Assembly: GCA_036023115.1 (NCBI GenBank)
Contig: JAYKKT010000089.1
Span: 22,922,501 to 22,986,500, forward strand
Direction of reading: 5' to 3'
Origin: Brasenia schreberi
Lineage: Eukaryota > Streptophyta > Magnoliopsida > Nymphaeales > Cabombaceae
DNA: 64,000 nt
Position 1 is the first letter of the stretch, and every line of letters starts with the position of its first letter. The notes under the pieces were generated by a model. The model was given only the letters and a program-made list of their open reading frames with translations. It made no database searches and had not been told where the DNA came from. Below, piece after piece: positions 25,250 through 36,659 of this stretch. The position numbers and the translations under genes were made by a program.

Positions 25250-26095
25250 TTCGATGCAGCCCTCTTGCCAAGCCCTCCACTTGGTGCAACCCTTTAGTCA
25301 ATCGTGAGCTCCAAGGTGCAGCCGGTCCTCCACTTGGTGCAACCCCTTTTGTTGATTGAGTCCTCCTTGGTCAATCGGTCCTCCAAGGTGCAGCCGACTT
25401 GCCACGTGGTGCAGCCCCTTTTGTTGACCAAGTCCTCCAAGGTGCAGCTGACTTGCCACTTGGTGCAGTCGGTCAAGAGCTAGCCCACTTGGTGCTCCAC
25501 TTGATCAAGCCCACAAGCCCAAGGTGCAGTCGGTTTGGTGCTCCAAGACAGCCCATGGTTTGGGCTTGGTTAAGCCCCAAGTTGGTGTGGTTCGGCCAGG
25601 TCTTGGTCAACCACCAAGTCTTGTTTGGTGCAGCCCACTTGCCAAGCTCTCCACTTAGTGCAACCCTTTAGTCAACCGTGAGCTCGAAGGGGTAGCCCCT
25701 TTTTTTGACTTTTGTGGCCTTGCTTTGGTGCAACCGTGAGCTTCAAGGTGGTCAAACCCTAGTTCAGTCCATGGTGCAGCCCAAACCATAGCCGAGTCAT
25801 TCTTTTGGTCAACCTTCCACCTTGGTGCAGCCACCCTAGCCGAGCCCACCTTGGTTAACCTTCCACCTTGGTGCAGCCACCCTAGTCGAGCCCACCTTGG
25901 TCCTTGCCAAGGTCAAAACCTTGGTCAACCCAAAGGCCTTCACGTGAGCTCCTTGGTCGACCTTGAGTTTAGGCACTCACCTTAGTCAAAACCCAAGCTT
26001 TTGACTCCACTTCCACTTGGTGCAGCCGTGAGCTCCACCTTGGTCAAGTCCTCCTCTTGGTCAAGCCCTCCTCTTGGTCAAGACTTCACGTGAGC
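25250..26095 (-). repeat. Low-complexity leader of LTR2, degenerate CTTGGTGCAGCC repeats
   Basis: Dozens of imperfect copies of CTTGGTGCAGCC and TTGGTCAAGCCC, downstream of the TATA box in minus sense. ORFs through it (for example 25399-25671) are artefacts of a non-random base pattern. Confidence 0.7.
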
Positions 26096-26098
26096 CCC

Positions 26099-26106
26099 TA
26101 TTTATA
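26099..26106 (-). promoter_or_regulatory. Candidate TATA box of LTR2 (minus copy)
   Basis: TATAAATA in the context GGCCTATAAATAGGGG, matching GGCCTATAAATAGGGCC in the plus-strand copy at 40468. Confidence 0.55.
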
Positions 26107-26810
26107 GGCCAAGGGTGGTTCTTTGGATCGAGTTTGGATCCTTTGATCCAACCCGATCCAATCTTTAGTGGGACTTGGATCTAGATCTTTTGGTCCAGAT
26201 CCAATCTAAACTTTTTCTTTTGAGTCCTTTTTTGGTACATGAAACGAATGATTTTCGAGCGGGCTCCGGTTTCTCAATGACCCGATTTTAGGCTGGGTTT
26301 TTTCCAATCCTTTTGATCAACCAATTTCTCGCTTTCAGGACTTTTTGATATTTGGTTTTGATCTGTCTGGCCCCGTCTTGATCTTGTTTTTAATGAGGTC
26401 GATCCCAGATTTTCAATCAGACTCTGATTTTCGTTTTGACAAGCCCGGTTCTTGATTTTTGATGGCTTTATCAGGGTTTTGGTTTCATTTCACCTTTTTT
26501 AAGTTGAACTTGCTTCGATATGAACACAGGGTTCAATCTTCAATCTGGCTTTCATCCAAACAGGCTTGGCCTCTCCTCGACTTTTTTTTAGTGGACCTCG
26601 AGCTGGATTTTGGATTGGGTTTCACCTATCTGTTTGAGCTGCTTTGAAATCCATGGGCTTTTTAGCTTGAATTTAAAACCTTTATTTTAAAATATTTCTC
26701 AAAAGGTTTAAGTTTTAAAATTTTGGGTTTTTAAAGGTTTCGGAAGGTTGTAAGCTGGATTTTGAAACTTAGGAGTTTTGGACAACATCACCATTTTTAG
26801 GGTGTTTACA

Positions 26811-27394
26811 GATGCCCATATTTGGCATTGATCCAAATGTATTTGGATAATGTCAAAGAAGAAAACACCCTTTATGGATTTTCTTCCCAAATTTTCTTGA
26901 GAATAAATCATCCTTCGTTTTGTAAAACTCCTTTTTCTTTGATCATAGGAGGGGGATTTCCAACCAAAAGGGGACTTTTCCTAGGCATGATCACGCATGA
27001 ATGACTTTTGAATGCATTCATGAGTGAGCGATGTGAGCTTTCGGGAGAGTTTATTTTTGGGGTTTTTGAGCCCGGAGAGATCCTTTAAGACCAACCGCTA
27101 TAAGGAAGTTTTATTCCATGTCTTTTTGACATTTTTCTTTTGGGTTTTTGAGCCCAAAGGGAGCTTTTAAAGGTCGACTGCCCCAAACAAGTTTTATCCC
27201 ATGTCTTTTTGACATTTTGGGTTTTTGAGCCCAAAGAGAGCCTTTAAAGGCCGACTGCTCCAAGCAGGTTTAATCCCATGTCTTTTTGACATTTTTGGGT
27301 TTTAAAAATTTCTTTTTAAAAAAGAAACTCCTTTTATCTTCCATAAAAAAGGACTTCCAATTTTTCATACTTCCCTTTATTTGGGTTTCGACAC
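26811..27394 (-). other. Polypurine tract and 3' untranslated region of the LTR2 element
   Basis: In minus sense it ends GCCAAATATGGGCATC (26826-26811) against the LTR. The palindrome TCCAAATGTATTTGGA lies just upstream, as in elements M and P. No coding. It stops at about 27394 where a plus-strand LTR2 begins, so the element's coding region is absent. Confidence 0.7.
27060..27296 (-). repeat. Three tandem 77-82 bp units
   Basis: Units start GGGTTTTTGAGCCC at 27060, 27142 and 27219 and include CTTTAAAGGCCGACTGCTCC and CCCATGTCTTTTTGACAT. A single related copy occurs in the 3' untranslated regions of the LTR1 elements (AAGGCCTACTGCTCCAAG near 31750). Confidence 0.88.
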
Positions 27395-27815
27395 TATAAA
27401 CACACGAAAATTAGAACGTTTTCAAACAAACTCCTGAATTTCAAAAACCAGCTCCCAGCCTTTTGAACTTGTAAAAACCCTGATATTTTGAAGTTTTAAC
27501 CTTTTTTAGAAAATCTTTCAAAATAAAGGTTTTCGAACCCAAGCCAAAAACCCAAGGTTTGCAAAGAAGCTCAAACAAACAGGTGAAACCCGATTCAAAA
27601 TCCAGCTCAAGATCGGTTCAAAACATGGAGGAGAGGCTCAACCCGTTCGGATAAAAATGAGGCAGAGAATCAAAACTGGCATCCATGTCAAAATCAGAAT
27701 TCAGCTCCAAAATACAAAAGAAGAAGCTAGGACCCCGATGAAGCCGTCAGAAATCAAACACCAGGCCTGTAAAAACAAAAATCAGAAGTTCGTTGGAAAA
27801 TCCTAGATTGACCTC
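27395..27815 (+). repeat. LTR2 plus-strand copy, left piece
   Basis: TATAAACACACGAAAATT onward parallels the start of the minus-strand LTR2 read in reverse (AAATCCAGCT, AATAAAGGTTTT, GCTCAAACA..GTGAAACCC). It is interrupted at 27815 by element M and resumes after M with the duplicated ACCTC at 40176. Confidence 0.8.
27811..27815. other. Target site duplication of element M (left)
   Basis: ACCTC, repeated at 40176-40180 on the other side of the element. Confidence 0.92.
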
Positions 27816-28429
27816 TGTAGACGCAGGAAAATCCCCGCTCGTCTGGCTTTCTCAGGGCCTGGAGCGGATCCTCTCGTGTGTCTAAGGCCTATTTATATAA
27901 ACAGGGCGTGCCAGCTAGCTTACCTAAGTTAGCGAAGATATATTTTAATTCTGACTTCTAACGTGGCGACTGTGAGCAAGTGAGCTCTTGTCGTCGCAGA
28001 CCTTCTTGCACCGATGCGCAAGGGTCAGTCTATACGCTTTGAAAAATCGAGTTTTGGGATAAAAAAAAGCTTACGAAGCGGTTCGAGGTGTTTTTGATTC
28101 AGGTCTTTAATACGATGGCATATTTTAGTTTACGTGGATTTGCACGTGCCTAAGTCTTTCTTTTTATCCCTTTATGGGCCACCTAGTTTGTGTGTTATGA
28201 ACACTCCACTACATGGGCGAATTTGAGCGGGGCTTGCTTTGATGCAATATGCGTCCTACCTCGTGGTATGGCGTAGATGCAATGCAAACTCACGCTACTC
28301 CAAAGGGAAAACCCGAATGTAAAGACAATGCCGAAGGGAAATAACCGAAGGGAAATGACTTGTAATGTAAATGCCGAAGGGAGATATGTATATAGGGTAT
28401 ATACGTGCCCTTACTTGGGTCTTGAAAAT

Positions 28430-29018
28430 AAGAGCGAAGGCTCAATGTGGGTGTGTGCTTGAATTGAAAGACTTACACACACGACATGAAATAAAACCCA
28501 AATATAACTTGCAGTATGGCCTTGATTAAGGTCTTGGGAATAAGAGCGAAAGCTCAATGTGTGTGAGTGCTTGAATTGAAGTACTACGCACACAACATGA
28601 AATTAAACCCAAATAGTATAACACGGCACTTACTTGGGTCTTTCAAATAAGAGCGAAGGCTCAATGTGTGTGAGTGCTTGAATTGAAAGACTTACACACA
28701 CGACATGAAATGAAAACCCAAATAGTATAGCTCGGCCCTTACTTGGGTCTTTCAAATAAGAGCGAAGGCTCAATGTGTGTGAGTGCTTGAATTGAAAGAC
28801 TTACACACACGACATGAAATGAAAACCCAAATAGTATAGCTCAGCCCTTACTTGGGTCTTTCAAATAAGAGCGAAGGCTCAATGTGTGTAAGTGCTTGAA
28901 TTGAAAGACTTACACACACGACATGAAATGAAAACCCAAATAGTATAGCTCGGCCCTTACTTGGGTCTTTCAAATAAGAGCGAAGGCTCAATGTGTGTGA
29001 GTGCTTGAATTGAAAGAC
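28430..29018 (-). repeat. 109-bp tandem array in LTR1 (six units)
   Basis: GAGCGAAGGCTC starts at 28651, 28760, 28869 and 28978, exactly 109 bp apart, with two more diverged units to the left. Each unit has the hairpin GAGC-N4-GCTC plus TGCTTGAATTGAAAGAC and ACACACGACATGAAAT. The other LTR of the same element has one unit fewer. Confidence 0.93.
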
Positions 29019-29054
29019 AGCACACCCAACTTAAGCAAAACTCTACGTAAGTTA

Positions 29055-29057
<3 letters not shown>

Positions 29058-29144
<87 letters not shown>
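29058..29144. repeat. (AT)n microsatellite in M 3' LTR
   Basis: About 43 AT repeats. The same spot in the other LTR of M has about 38; in LTRs P, S and Q it is only a few bases of TATATA. Confidence 0.97.
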
Positions 29145-29146
<2 letters not shown>

Positions 29147-31445
29147 GGGCTGATTAGGCCCGTGTGTGTTCAAAATCGTGCACAACTAGGAGAGTGCACG
29201 TGTGTATGGGTGTGCCAAGCCACGTTATTACAAGCGGGGGGAGACTATGCTCCGTTATTACAACCCCGTATCGAATTGAATTTTAAGCAAGTATACAACT
29301 AAGGACCGAGTTAGGCACTTACTAATAGCTGGTCCGAAGAAGCCTTGCTTGAGCGTGGGCTTGGCCTTTGCCTTGGGCTGCAAGAGGGAGCTCCACGAAG
29401 TTGAACGGCAAGAGGGACTGCTGGCCGGCTGGAAATGGGGCGCAGGAGAGGCGCCTTGAAGATGGTCGGCTGCCTAGCAAAGGGCTGGTTTTGCGTGTGG
29501 GGCTAAGGTGACTATGTAGGGTCACTAAGGAAGGGTGTGGTGTTAGGGAGTATGGCACTAAGGGGAAGCCTAAGGGAATGTCTAATGGAGCACCTAAGGG
29601 AAGGATGTGGCTGGCCGAATGGAAGTGACAGTCGGTTGGAGTGGCCGACTAGGGGAACTTGGTGGTGGCAGGCTGCTAGGGTGGCTAGGTAATGGTGGAT
29701 GGGAAGGGAACTAGCTAGGATATGGGGTAAGGTAGTAGTGGATGTGGTGAGGTAATATGGGCAGTTTTTAGGGAGTTGGGTGGAGTGGTCGGGCGTAGCT
29801 AGGGTGTCTAGGCAATGGCGGGTAGTTAGGTTGGTTGAAGCTTGGCTGAATGGGAGTGGTGGCGGCAGGTGGCTGGTGTTAGGGTAAGGTGGTGGTAGTG
29901 TAGGTGGCTGAGAGTGGAGGGGGAGTGGAGAAGAGGTGAGGTGGAGTACGGGGTACTAACCGAGTGGTGGGAGGCGGCGGTTGGTTGAGGAGCAGCCGGG
30001 TGTGGTGGATTGGTTGGTTCGGCCGAATGAAGAGGATGGCGACGGGTGGCTGGGGAGTGGTGGAGCAGGTGGAGCACGGTGGTGGTGCAGGTGGAAGAGC
30101 CGGCTGGGCTAGAAAGGGTGGGCGAGAGAGTTAATGGAAGGTCGGCTGGAATTCGAGGACCAAAAGCTGAAAAACCCGCCCACTAGGGGGGGGGTTTATA
30201 TTTTTTGTGAAGGGCGGTGGGGCTAGTTTTGGGGTAGTGGTTAGGTGGTCTAGGGATGGTGGTAAGGTAGTAAGGTGGGCTGGTATTAGGGTAGGGCCAG
30301 ATATTTTAGATACAAGGGGTTTTGGGTAGATTGTGTGCTAGGTTTAGGTGGGGTGGTTTAGAGGTTTAGGGTTTAGCTAGGTGGGTTGGTTTTGGGGTGA
30401 GGTTTAGTGAGGTGGGTTAGGTGATTAGGCTAGGATTAGGTTAGGTTTAGGGAAATTAACCTAGGTTTAGGGAAGGATTAGGGAAGTGGGTTAGGTGATT
30501 AGGCTAGGATTAGGCCGGGATTAGGGAAGTGGGTTAGGTGATTAGGCTAGGATTAGGACCGGATTAGGGTAGAAGGCTAGGATTAGGTGTTTTTGGTTAG
30601 GATTGGATGAAGGAGCTCCCTTTGCATGACCCATGGACCCTAATCATATCATGTTGGTGCAGCCCTAGGTTAGGTTTTGGCTAATTACAAGCTAAACCCA
30701 CTTAATTAGGCTAACCCATATGATTAAACCCCAAACTTGACACACAAGTCAAGCTTAATTACAACACACACTTGATCTTATCCTCCCCCACTCTCTCTCA
30801 TGCCCATAATCCCACGTGAAATTCAAGTGGGCCCCACCTCCATTTATGAGAAGGTGATGTGGGCCATGGATGTGGATATTGGATTGGATCTCTAGATCCA
30901 AATCTAAATCCAAATCCACACATAGGTTTGGGTTGGGATCTAGATATATATGGTCCAGATCCAATCCAAACTAAATTCTGACACCTTCAGGCTGTGTTCG
31001 AAACGAACGGTTTGTGCGGGGTCTAACAGCATCAGTACTCCGTCTGCGTTGGGTCTTGGCCAACATGATCGTTCGCTTCTGTTTTCACCTTCCGGAGATG
31101 ATTTCAAGTGATGTTTGATGATAACAGGGTCTTGGACGTTCGAGATCATGGGGGTGGATTCGATAGGAGAGTTGTTGTGCCGGGCTCGACATGTGCTCCG
31201 GTTCCGGGCTCTCCTTTGCTTTTCTGGTCCTGTCTTGATTAGGCCAAGCTGCTTCGGGGTTTCAAAAACGTGTTTTAAAAGGTTTTCAAAAGCCACATCA
31301 TATATTTTTGAAATATAAAGTTCAAAACATATATACAGGGTTGCCTGGAAGGCTCTTGGGTTTCCAGACTCAAAATGGCCCTTTGGGGCTGCTTTTACAA
31401 AACCAGGTTGTTTTGAGGGATTCGTGGGATTTCGGGGTGTTTACA

Positions 31446-31461
31446 AATGCCCCTCTTTGGC
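31446..31461 (-). other. Polypurine tract of element M
   Basis: In minus sense CCAAAGAGGGGCATTT abuts LTR start TGTAAAC. The palindrome TCCAAATCGATTTGGA (31481-31466) is directly upstream in the element. Confidence 0.85.
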
Positions 31462-32147
31462 CTTGTCCAAATCGATTTGGATAAGGGCAAAGATGACAAA
31501 CACCCCTTTCAATGTCTCCCTAGATCTAGCCACGAAGAATATGGGATCATCCTAATTTTTAGCAAAATCTCAATTTACAAACTCTGGTAGGAGGAGATAT
31601 CACGCCAAAGGGATTTGTATGGAATCTGGTCCTAAATGGGATCATGTTTATGCAAGTACCATGCGTGGAATGTAGATGCATGACATGGGTGTGGTGCCAA
31701 TAGTGGCGACCTCCCAAAGACCAAATGTGGTCAAACTCTAGAGACTTACAAGGCCTACTGCTCCAAGTGAGCAAATCCTATGTTGTTCGATGTTCGATTT
31801 TCAAAATTTATTTACAAAAATTATTTACAAAAGGGACAACTGTCTTGAGTCTCAATCCTAAGGATCTCGAGCTCTTCGTGTTTGCCTTTGTTTGAGTCTT
31901 GACACTCGCTTATTCTAGCGAAGGTTTTATAAGAAAACAAGCCATATTTCAAATTCCTACGTCTTACTCGAAATGTCGAATTCTCAAACAAGATGAAATT
32001 CAAGTAAGTAAATCCTATTTTTACTTTAGGATTCCTCGAAATGAACCATGTTTTAGCTTGGGATAAGCCAGGGATGGGATAGAGATACCACGGTCCCTTC
32101 TGAAGCGTCCTGTGGTTTAAGGCATAGAAGGCGGAAAACTGCTCTTT
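31462..32147 (-). other. 3' untranslated region of element M
   Basis: Non-coding. Parallels 47800-48620 of element P, including the stem ACCACGG..CCTGTGGT near 32085-32115. No gene seen. Confidence 0.75.
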
Positions 32148-33545
32148 TTAAGCTTTTTGGCCTCTTTTTCCTTTTTTTTCATGGAGGGTCTCCCTTTGGG
32201 AGTATTTTTTCTTTAATCCCTCTTTTTCACAAGAGAATCGATTTTTCTTTCGAATTCTGGTTTCTTTCTTTTGGAAAGAGACTTTGAATGAAGCCATGTC
32301 TATGATGGCTCGACACTTAGAGGGGTCAACTTCTATTCCCCTTTGGCTCACCATAAAGTCCAAAAGCTTCCCTGATTCTACCCTGAATACACATTTTTGA
32401 GGGTTTAGCTTTACTTTGTAAAGCCTAAGCCTTTTGAAAATCTTTTGTAAACATTCGATATGGGTGCATCGGGTTTTGGATGTCGCTAAGAGATCATCTA
32501 CATACACTTCTACAAGCTCATGAATTTGATCATGGAAGATCGTGGTCATGGCTCGTTGGTATGTTGCGCCGGTATTTTTCAAACCAAAAGGCATGACTGT
32601 ATAGTAGTACGTGCCCCATGGGGTTGTGAAGGCGGTCTTACCCTGATCTCGTGGACTTAATTTGATTTGATTATAGCCTGAATAGCCATCCATAAATGAA
32701 AACATTTCATGATTTGCAGTACTATCGACTATCAAATCTATGTTTGGTAAAGGATAATTATCCTTTGGAGTGGCTTTATTCAGGTTTCTGAAATCGATGC
32801 ATATTCGAATTTTCCCATTGGTTTTTCGAACTACAACGATGTTTGACAACCAATCAGAATATGCAATGGGTTTTATAAATCCGGCTTTTAGCAGATCTTC
32901 TAAACCCTCTTTGACTTGCGTGTGTACATTCGGGTGTATTTTCCTAAGCTTCTGCTTTATGGGTTTTACACCTACATCTAAGGGAAGACGATGCTCGACA
33001 ATGCGGGGGTCTATGCCCGACATGTCTTCATACGTCCATGCAAATACATCTAAATAGGTTCGTAGAAATGCAATGAATGCTAATCTTTCAGTTTCATGCA
33101 GACATGCGCCTATTTTGATGGATTTGGGATTGGAATCATCCCCTAGGTTCACTTCTATGAAATCTCCTCCTACTAATTGGGAAGGTCTTTCAAAATCAAG
33201 AATTTTATGAAATTCTGGGAGCTCAGAAGTTGGATCTTCCTCAAGGGGATCCACTTCTGGGCTTTGATCATTCTCGTGGGCTATATACCCGAGGGAAGTT
33301 GATGCGTGGTTTTTAAAAAGACCTGGTTTTGTACTTGGATTTTCAAGTGATTTCGAAAATTTTGGCCTAGCTATGCAGACGACGTTTCTTTCGAAATCCT
33401 TTCCTTTTGCCAAAGTCCTACCAGGAGCAGCTATATACAAAATCTTTTTGGTATTTTCCAAATTTTTGATTTTTTTGGGTTTTTGTAAAACAAGAACTTT
33501 AGGAACTATACAAAGCACTCTATTTTCGAGTTTTTGTTTTTCCAT
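32148..33545 (-). pseudogene. Tat reverse transcriptase ORF of element M, 3' part replaced by non-coding sequence
   Basis: 465 codons, open. After a lysine-rich start, the lead-in IEVNLGDDSNPKSIKIGACL and LDVFAWTYEDMSGIDP, then RT: KQKLRKIHPNVHTQV, IRICIDFRNLNKATPKDNYP, MFSFMDGYSGYNQIK, MPFGLKNTGATYQRAM, catalytic YVDDLL and the thumb KLNPQKCVF. After CRAIIDMA (about 32292) the frame runs into the 3' untranslated region and adds about 46 lysine- and arginine-rich residues before the stop. RNase H, aRH and integrase are missing. RT motifs are intact, so an RT-only product is conceivable but untested. It starts 117 bp after the gag-protease ORF. Confidence 0.9.
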
Positions 33546-33659
33546 TATTTTTGGTTTTTCTTTTTTTTGATTTTTTTTATTTTTATCTTTTCAAATGTTT
33601 TTGTGTTTTTATAAAAGGGATCTTCCGTCATACCTACAAAGGAAAAACACTACGGATTA

Positions 33660-36536
33660 GACTCAGAATAGGAGATCTAAATCGTAGGTCTCTTCTAAGG
33701 TAGGTTCCAGGGCACCCTTGACCCAGGTGGTCATAGGGGGTGGTTTTGGAGGTATTCGGGGAGTATGGCCGATCCCATATCGGCTTGGGTTGGCCCTAGG
33801 AAGGATGGGCTCTAGGAGACCCTGGTTCTGCTCCCCTAGACTCTTGTAGGGCGTGTAGCCCATGTTTAACAACATGTTCCATGATTTTCTATTTTTTGAA
33901 AAGGCGTGGTACAAATCGTGGTCTTGGAACATGCTGTCGTCCATATTGTGCTCATATGGCCTCTTGTCCAGGGGCTTTGGAAATGGGGAACGCTTGGGTT
34001 TTCCTAGAAGGGCTAGAATCGGGAGGAGGCCTACTTTGGGCGGCCCCTTCACACATACAACCTTCCTAGGGTTGTTCAACACGAGCCGGGGTGGCTCAAC
34101 CATAATTTGCCCCAGGTTAGCCTCATGGGCCTGGGAGCTCGATAAACAAGGGGAGTTTATGATCCCCTGAAGTTGTGGGTGACTCTCACCTAGGATCACT
34201 ACGACCTGGTCCCTAAAAGGGATCTTGACACACCTGTGGAAGGTGGATGGCACAACGCACAAGCTGTGTATCCAGGGTCTTCCCAGCAACAGGTTATAAT
34301 GGGGGTGGATGTCCAAGACATGGAATACCCCCGTGTGTGCAATCCCTCCCGTTTCCATTGGGAGTTCGATGGATCCTAATGGCCTAGACGCATTCCCATC
34401 ATATCTAGTGATAACGATGGGGCTTGGGTTTACTGAAGTCAAGGTGACTCCGATTTTATACGCCACATGAAGTGGAAGGATGTTGAGTCCTCCTCCACCA
34501 TCGACTAGGCACCTGTCCAGAGAGTGGTTATTCAGAACCACCTCGATATGCAGGGCCTGGTTATGGGATTCGTAGGGCCTATCTACATCATCTTCCGAGA
34601 AAGTGATGGGCGATTTTGCTCCTAATAAAGCCACTTGGGCAGACAAGGATTTCGGACTTATGTTCGAATTAACCTTGGCCCTTTTTAGAATTTTTTCTAG
34701 CACGAGTCTATGCCTAGGCGAGGTTTGTATAAGCTCTAGGATAGACATGTGGATAGGAATCTTTGAAAGGTGGTTTTCGAAGTCATAAGGATTTAGGATG
34801 ACTTTATCCTTATCTCCTTTTGGCAGAACACCAGGGATACATGCTTTTGAGGGGCCAGGCACACTGACCACCTTTTTAGCACCTTGTAGGTGCGGGGGTT
34901 GATAGATCCTCCCGGATCTAGTCACTTCCCCCACGACCAGCCTAGGGTTCATGCTAAATTTGGCTATAAGGATGAGTTGAGGGACACCTTGGAGTTTCAA
35001 AACTGGTTTTGTCGGGGATTCCACTTTTGGTGGTCCCCGAATGACGACTTGGGCGGGCTTCTTGTATAGTACAAGAGTGGGCGCACAAGTGGGTCGACCA
35101 GACTCTGGTTTTTGTGCTAGTTCCTTAGAAAAGGTGAGGGTACATACCTCCTTTCCTTTCCCACTGCCACTGGCGTGTTTGGGAAAGGGTTCTTTGAAGA
35201 TAGCTTGAGGTGGCTCAGGTTCCGCAGTGACCTGGAGCCGACCCTCCGCTATCAAGTTCTCAATTTTATTTAAAAGAGAGAAACAACGTTTGGTATCATG
35301 GCCTTTGAGCCGATGATACTTACAAAATCGGTTTAAATACCCCCCTTTGGAAGTGACTCCTTCGGGGATTTCGGGGAGTTCTATCATGCCTTGGGCAAGT
35401 AAGAGGTCTAGGACCTCCAACACAGGTTGCCCCAGCGGTGTATACTCCCGTTTTCAACCGGTTTTTTAAAAGGTTCGCTCCCTTTTATTTTCTAGTTTTT
35501 CAAAATTTTTGGAAGTGCCTGCCACGCCTGGATCCACCCGGACATTGGTGATTTTATGGAATTTTGCCCCTTTGTCCATCGTGGGTAGCCCGTATGTGAT
35601 GGGCTTTTCCAAGCAGGTTTTAGAAACGGCACTTCCTTTCCACAAGTGATCGTATGTCCCTTTTCGCAAGTTGGTTTCGAAAAGGGATGCCTTTTTGATC
35701 AACTTATGGAAAGTTGAGATCTCATGGAGCGAGAGAAGGGTTTTTAACTCGCTTTTAAAGTTATCCAGGATGAGCATGACTGCGCATCCTTCGGATATGG
35801 GCTCTCGCACTTGGCCCAAAAGTGACCTCCATCTTATAATGAAGGCATGTACGTCTTCGTTCATGCCTTGCTTTGTATCCCTTAAGGTATTCAAAGTCGG
35901 CGTGACTTCTACGTTGTGTGCAAATCTTTGCATGAAGCAGTTCGCTAACTCTTCAAAAGTAGCGAACTGGCTTAAGTCGTAGGAAGCCAGCCATTTGGCA
36001 GTTGTGCCTTTAAGGGATAAAAGGAACCAATACACCAATTTCATCGAGTCCTTTTTCTTTTTATGGGCTCGACGCGAGAAAAGTTGCAAGTGAGACCTAG
36101 GGTCTCCCATGCCATCATACCGATGGAAGTTCGGTATTTCATCGTCACTGTCTGTTTCGTAATCCATAGGAAGGAAATCAGACAGGGCGTAACTTCTTTT
36201 CTCTTTATTCTACCGTTTCAGCAAATGCTGTAGGGCTTTACGGTCCTTTTGTGTGAAGGACTCGTGATATTGGTTGCCTTCCATTACGGAGGCCTCTTTG
36301 TGCTTGCGAGGTTTTTCAGATTTTTTCTTAGGCCTTTGTTCACCATTTGATGAACACAAATCGCCTACTTCAGCCTCTTGGCTGAGAGCATCGATTTTGG
36401 CCTCAAACTCCCTTCTCAGGTCCTCGATCTCATCTAGTTTTATTTTGTTTTTGAAAATCCTCCCAGAATGAGAACTTGATGCGCATGAGCCTTGACTCGA
36501 CACTTCACTTGGATTGGATTTTGACATGCTTTTCAA
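33660..36536 (-). pseudogene. Tat gag-protease ORF of element M with in-frame stops
   Basis: One continuous minus-strand frame from MKSMSKS (or MSKS, 36527) to a TGA at 33660, broken by TAG (36210), TAA (35466) and TGA just after it. Gag: a coiled, charged N-terminus (36210-36536), then the capsid-like retrotransposon gag domain (GTTAKWLASYDLSQF, LANCFMQRF, about 35960-35780). KREYTPLGQPVLEVLDLLLA follows, then the zinc-knuckle-like CKYHRLKGHDTKRC (about 35330). Protease: LVDGGGGLNILP (about 34505) where aspartic proteases have D-T/S-G, and LLLGRPWIH. The plus-strand copy in P ends two codons later (DLLFRV then stop), so the final TGA here is a CGA-to-TGA change. Confidence 0.88.
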
Positions 36537-36641
36537 GCTTTTTCAAAATTTCCTAAGTACAAGCAAAGAAAACAAGTTAAAAATGACACCCTTTTAACAA
36601 AATTTTTCGCAAGCTTAAAACTCAATTTTTGAAAGGCTCAC

Positions 36642-36659
36642 GTCCCACCGGGCGTGCCA
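36642..36659 (-). other. Primer binding site of element M
   Basis: TGGCACGCCCGGTGGGAC in minus sense, five bases (GAGAT) after the LTR end. Complementary to a tRNA 3' end finishing in CCA; tRNA identity not assigned. Confidence 0.78.

Larger units (their letters stand above)
24117..26810 (-). repeat. LTR2, minus-strand LTR (3' LTR of a minus-strand Tat-type element)
   Basis: 2694 bp from TGTAAACATGAAAATTTCC to ..GGGTGTTTACA. The inner edge at 26810 is followed by a polypurine tract in minus sense, so it is the 3' LTR of a minus-strand element. In minus orientation it has TATAAATA (26106-26099), a long low-complexity leader, hairpin core (25195-25151), GAGC..GCTC repeats, 46-bp repeats and the near-terminal palindrome (24190-24214). 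A plus-strand copy exists in two pieces at 27395-27815 and 40181-42536. Confidence 0.82.
27816..31445 (-). repeat. LTR1, 3' LTR of element M
   Basis: 3630 bp, TGTAAACACCCCGAAATCCC in minus sense from 31445, ending ..GTCTACA at 27816. Contains six units of the 109-bp array, (AT)n, the hairpin core (29225-29268), a TATA-like TATAAA (30200-30195), a telomere-like TTAGG tract (about 30330-30600) and the inner inverted repeat near 30936. Not protein-coding. Confidence 0.94.

Noticed and set aside
25250..26095. Ancient repetitive protein gene
   Set aside because: CTTGGTGCAGCC repeats are out of frame with each other, lie in an LTR leader, and the plus-strand LTR2 copy has a very different version.
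28430..29018. CRISPR-like array
   Set aside because: The 109-bp units are head-to-tail tandem repeats without unique spacers, inside an LTR of a plant retrotransposon.
30755..30964. ORFs rich in Asp-Leu-Asp-Leu or Ile-His-Ile-His (30755, 39485, 49126, 52619, 56496, 62259)
   Set aside because: They translate the GGATTTGGATCC inverted-repeat region of the LTR in several frames; no start context, no domain, same in every LTR1 copy.
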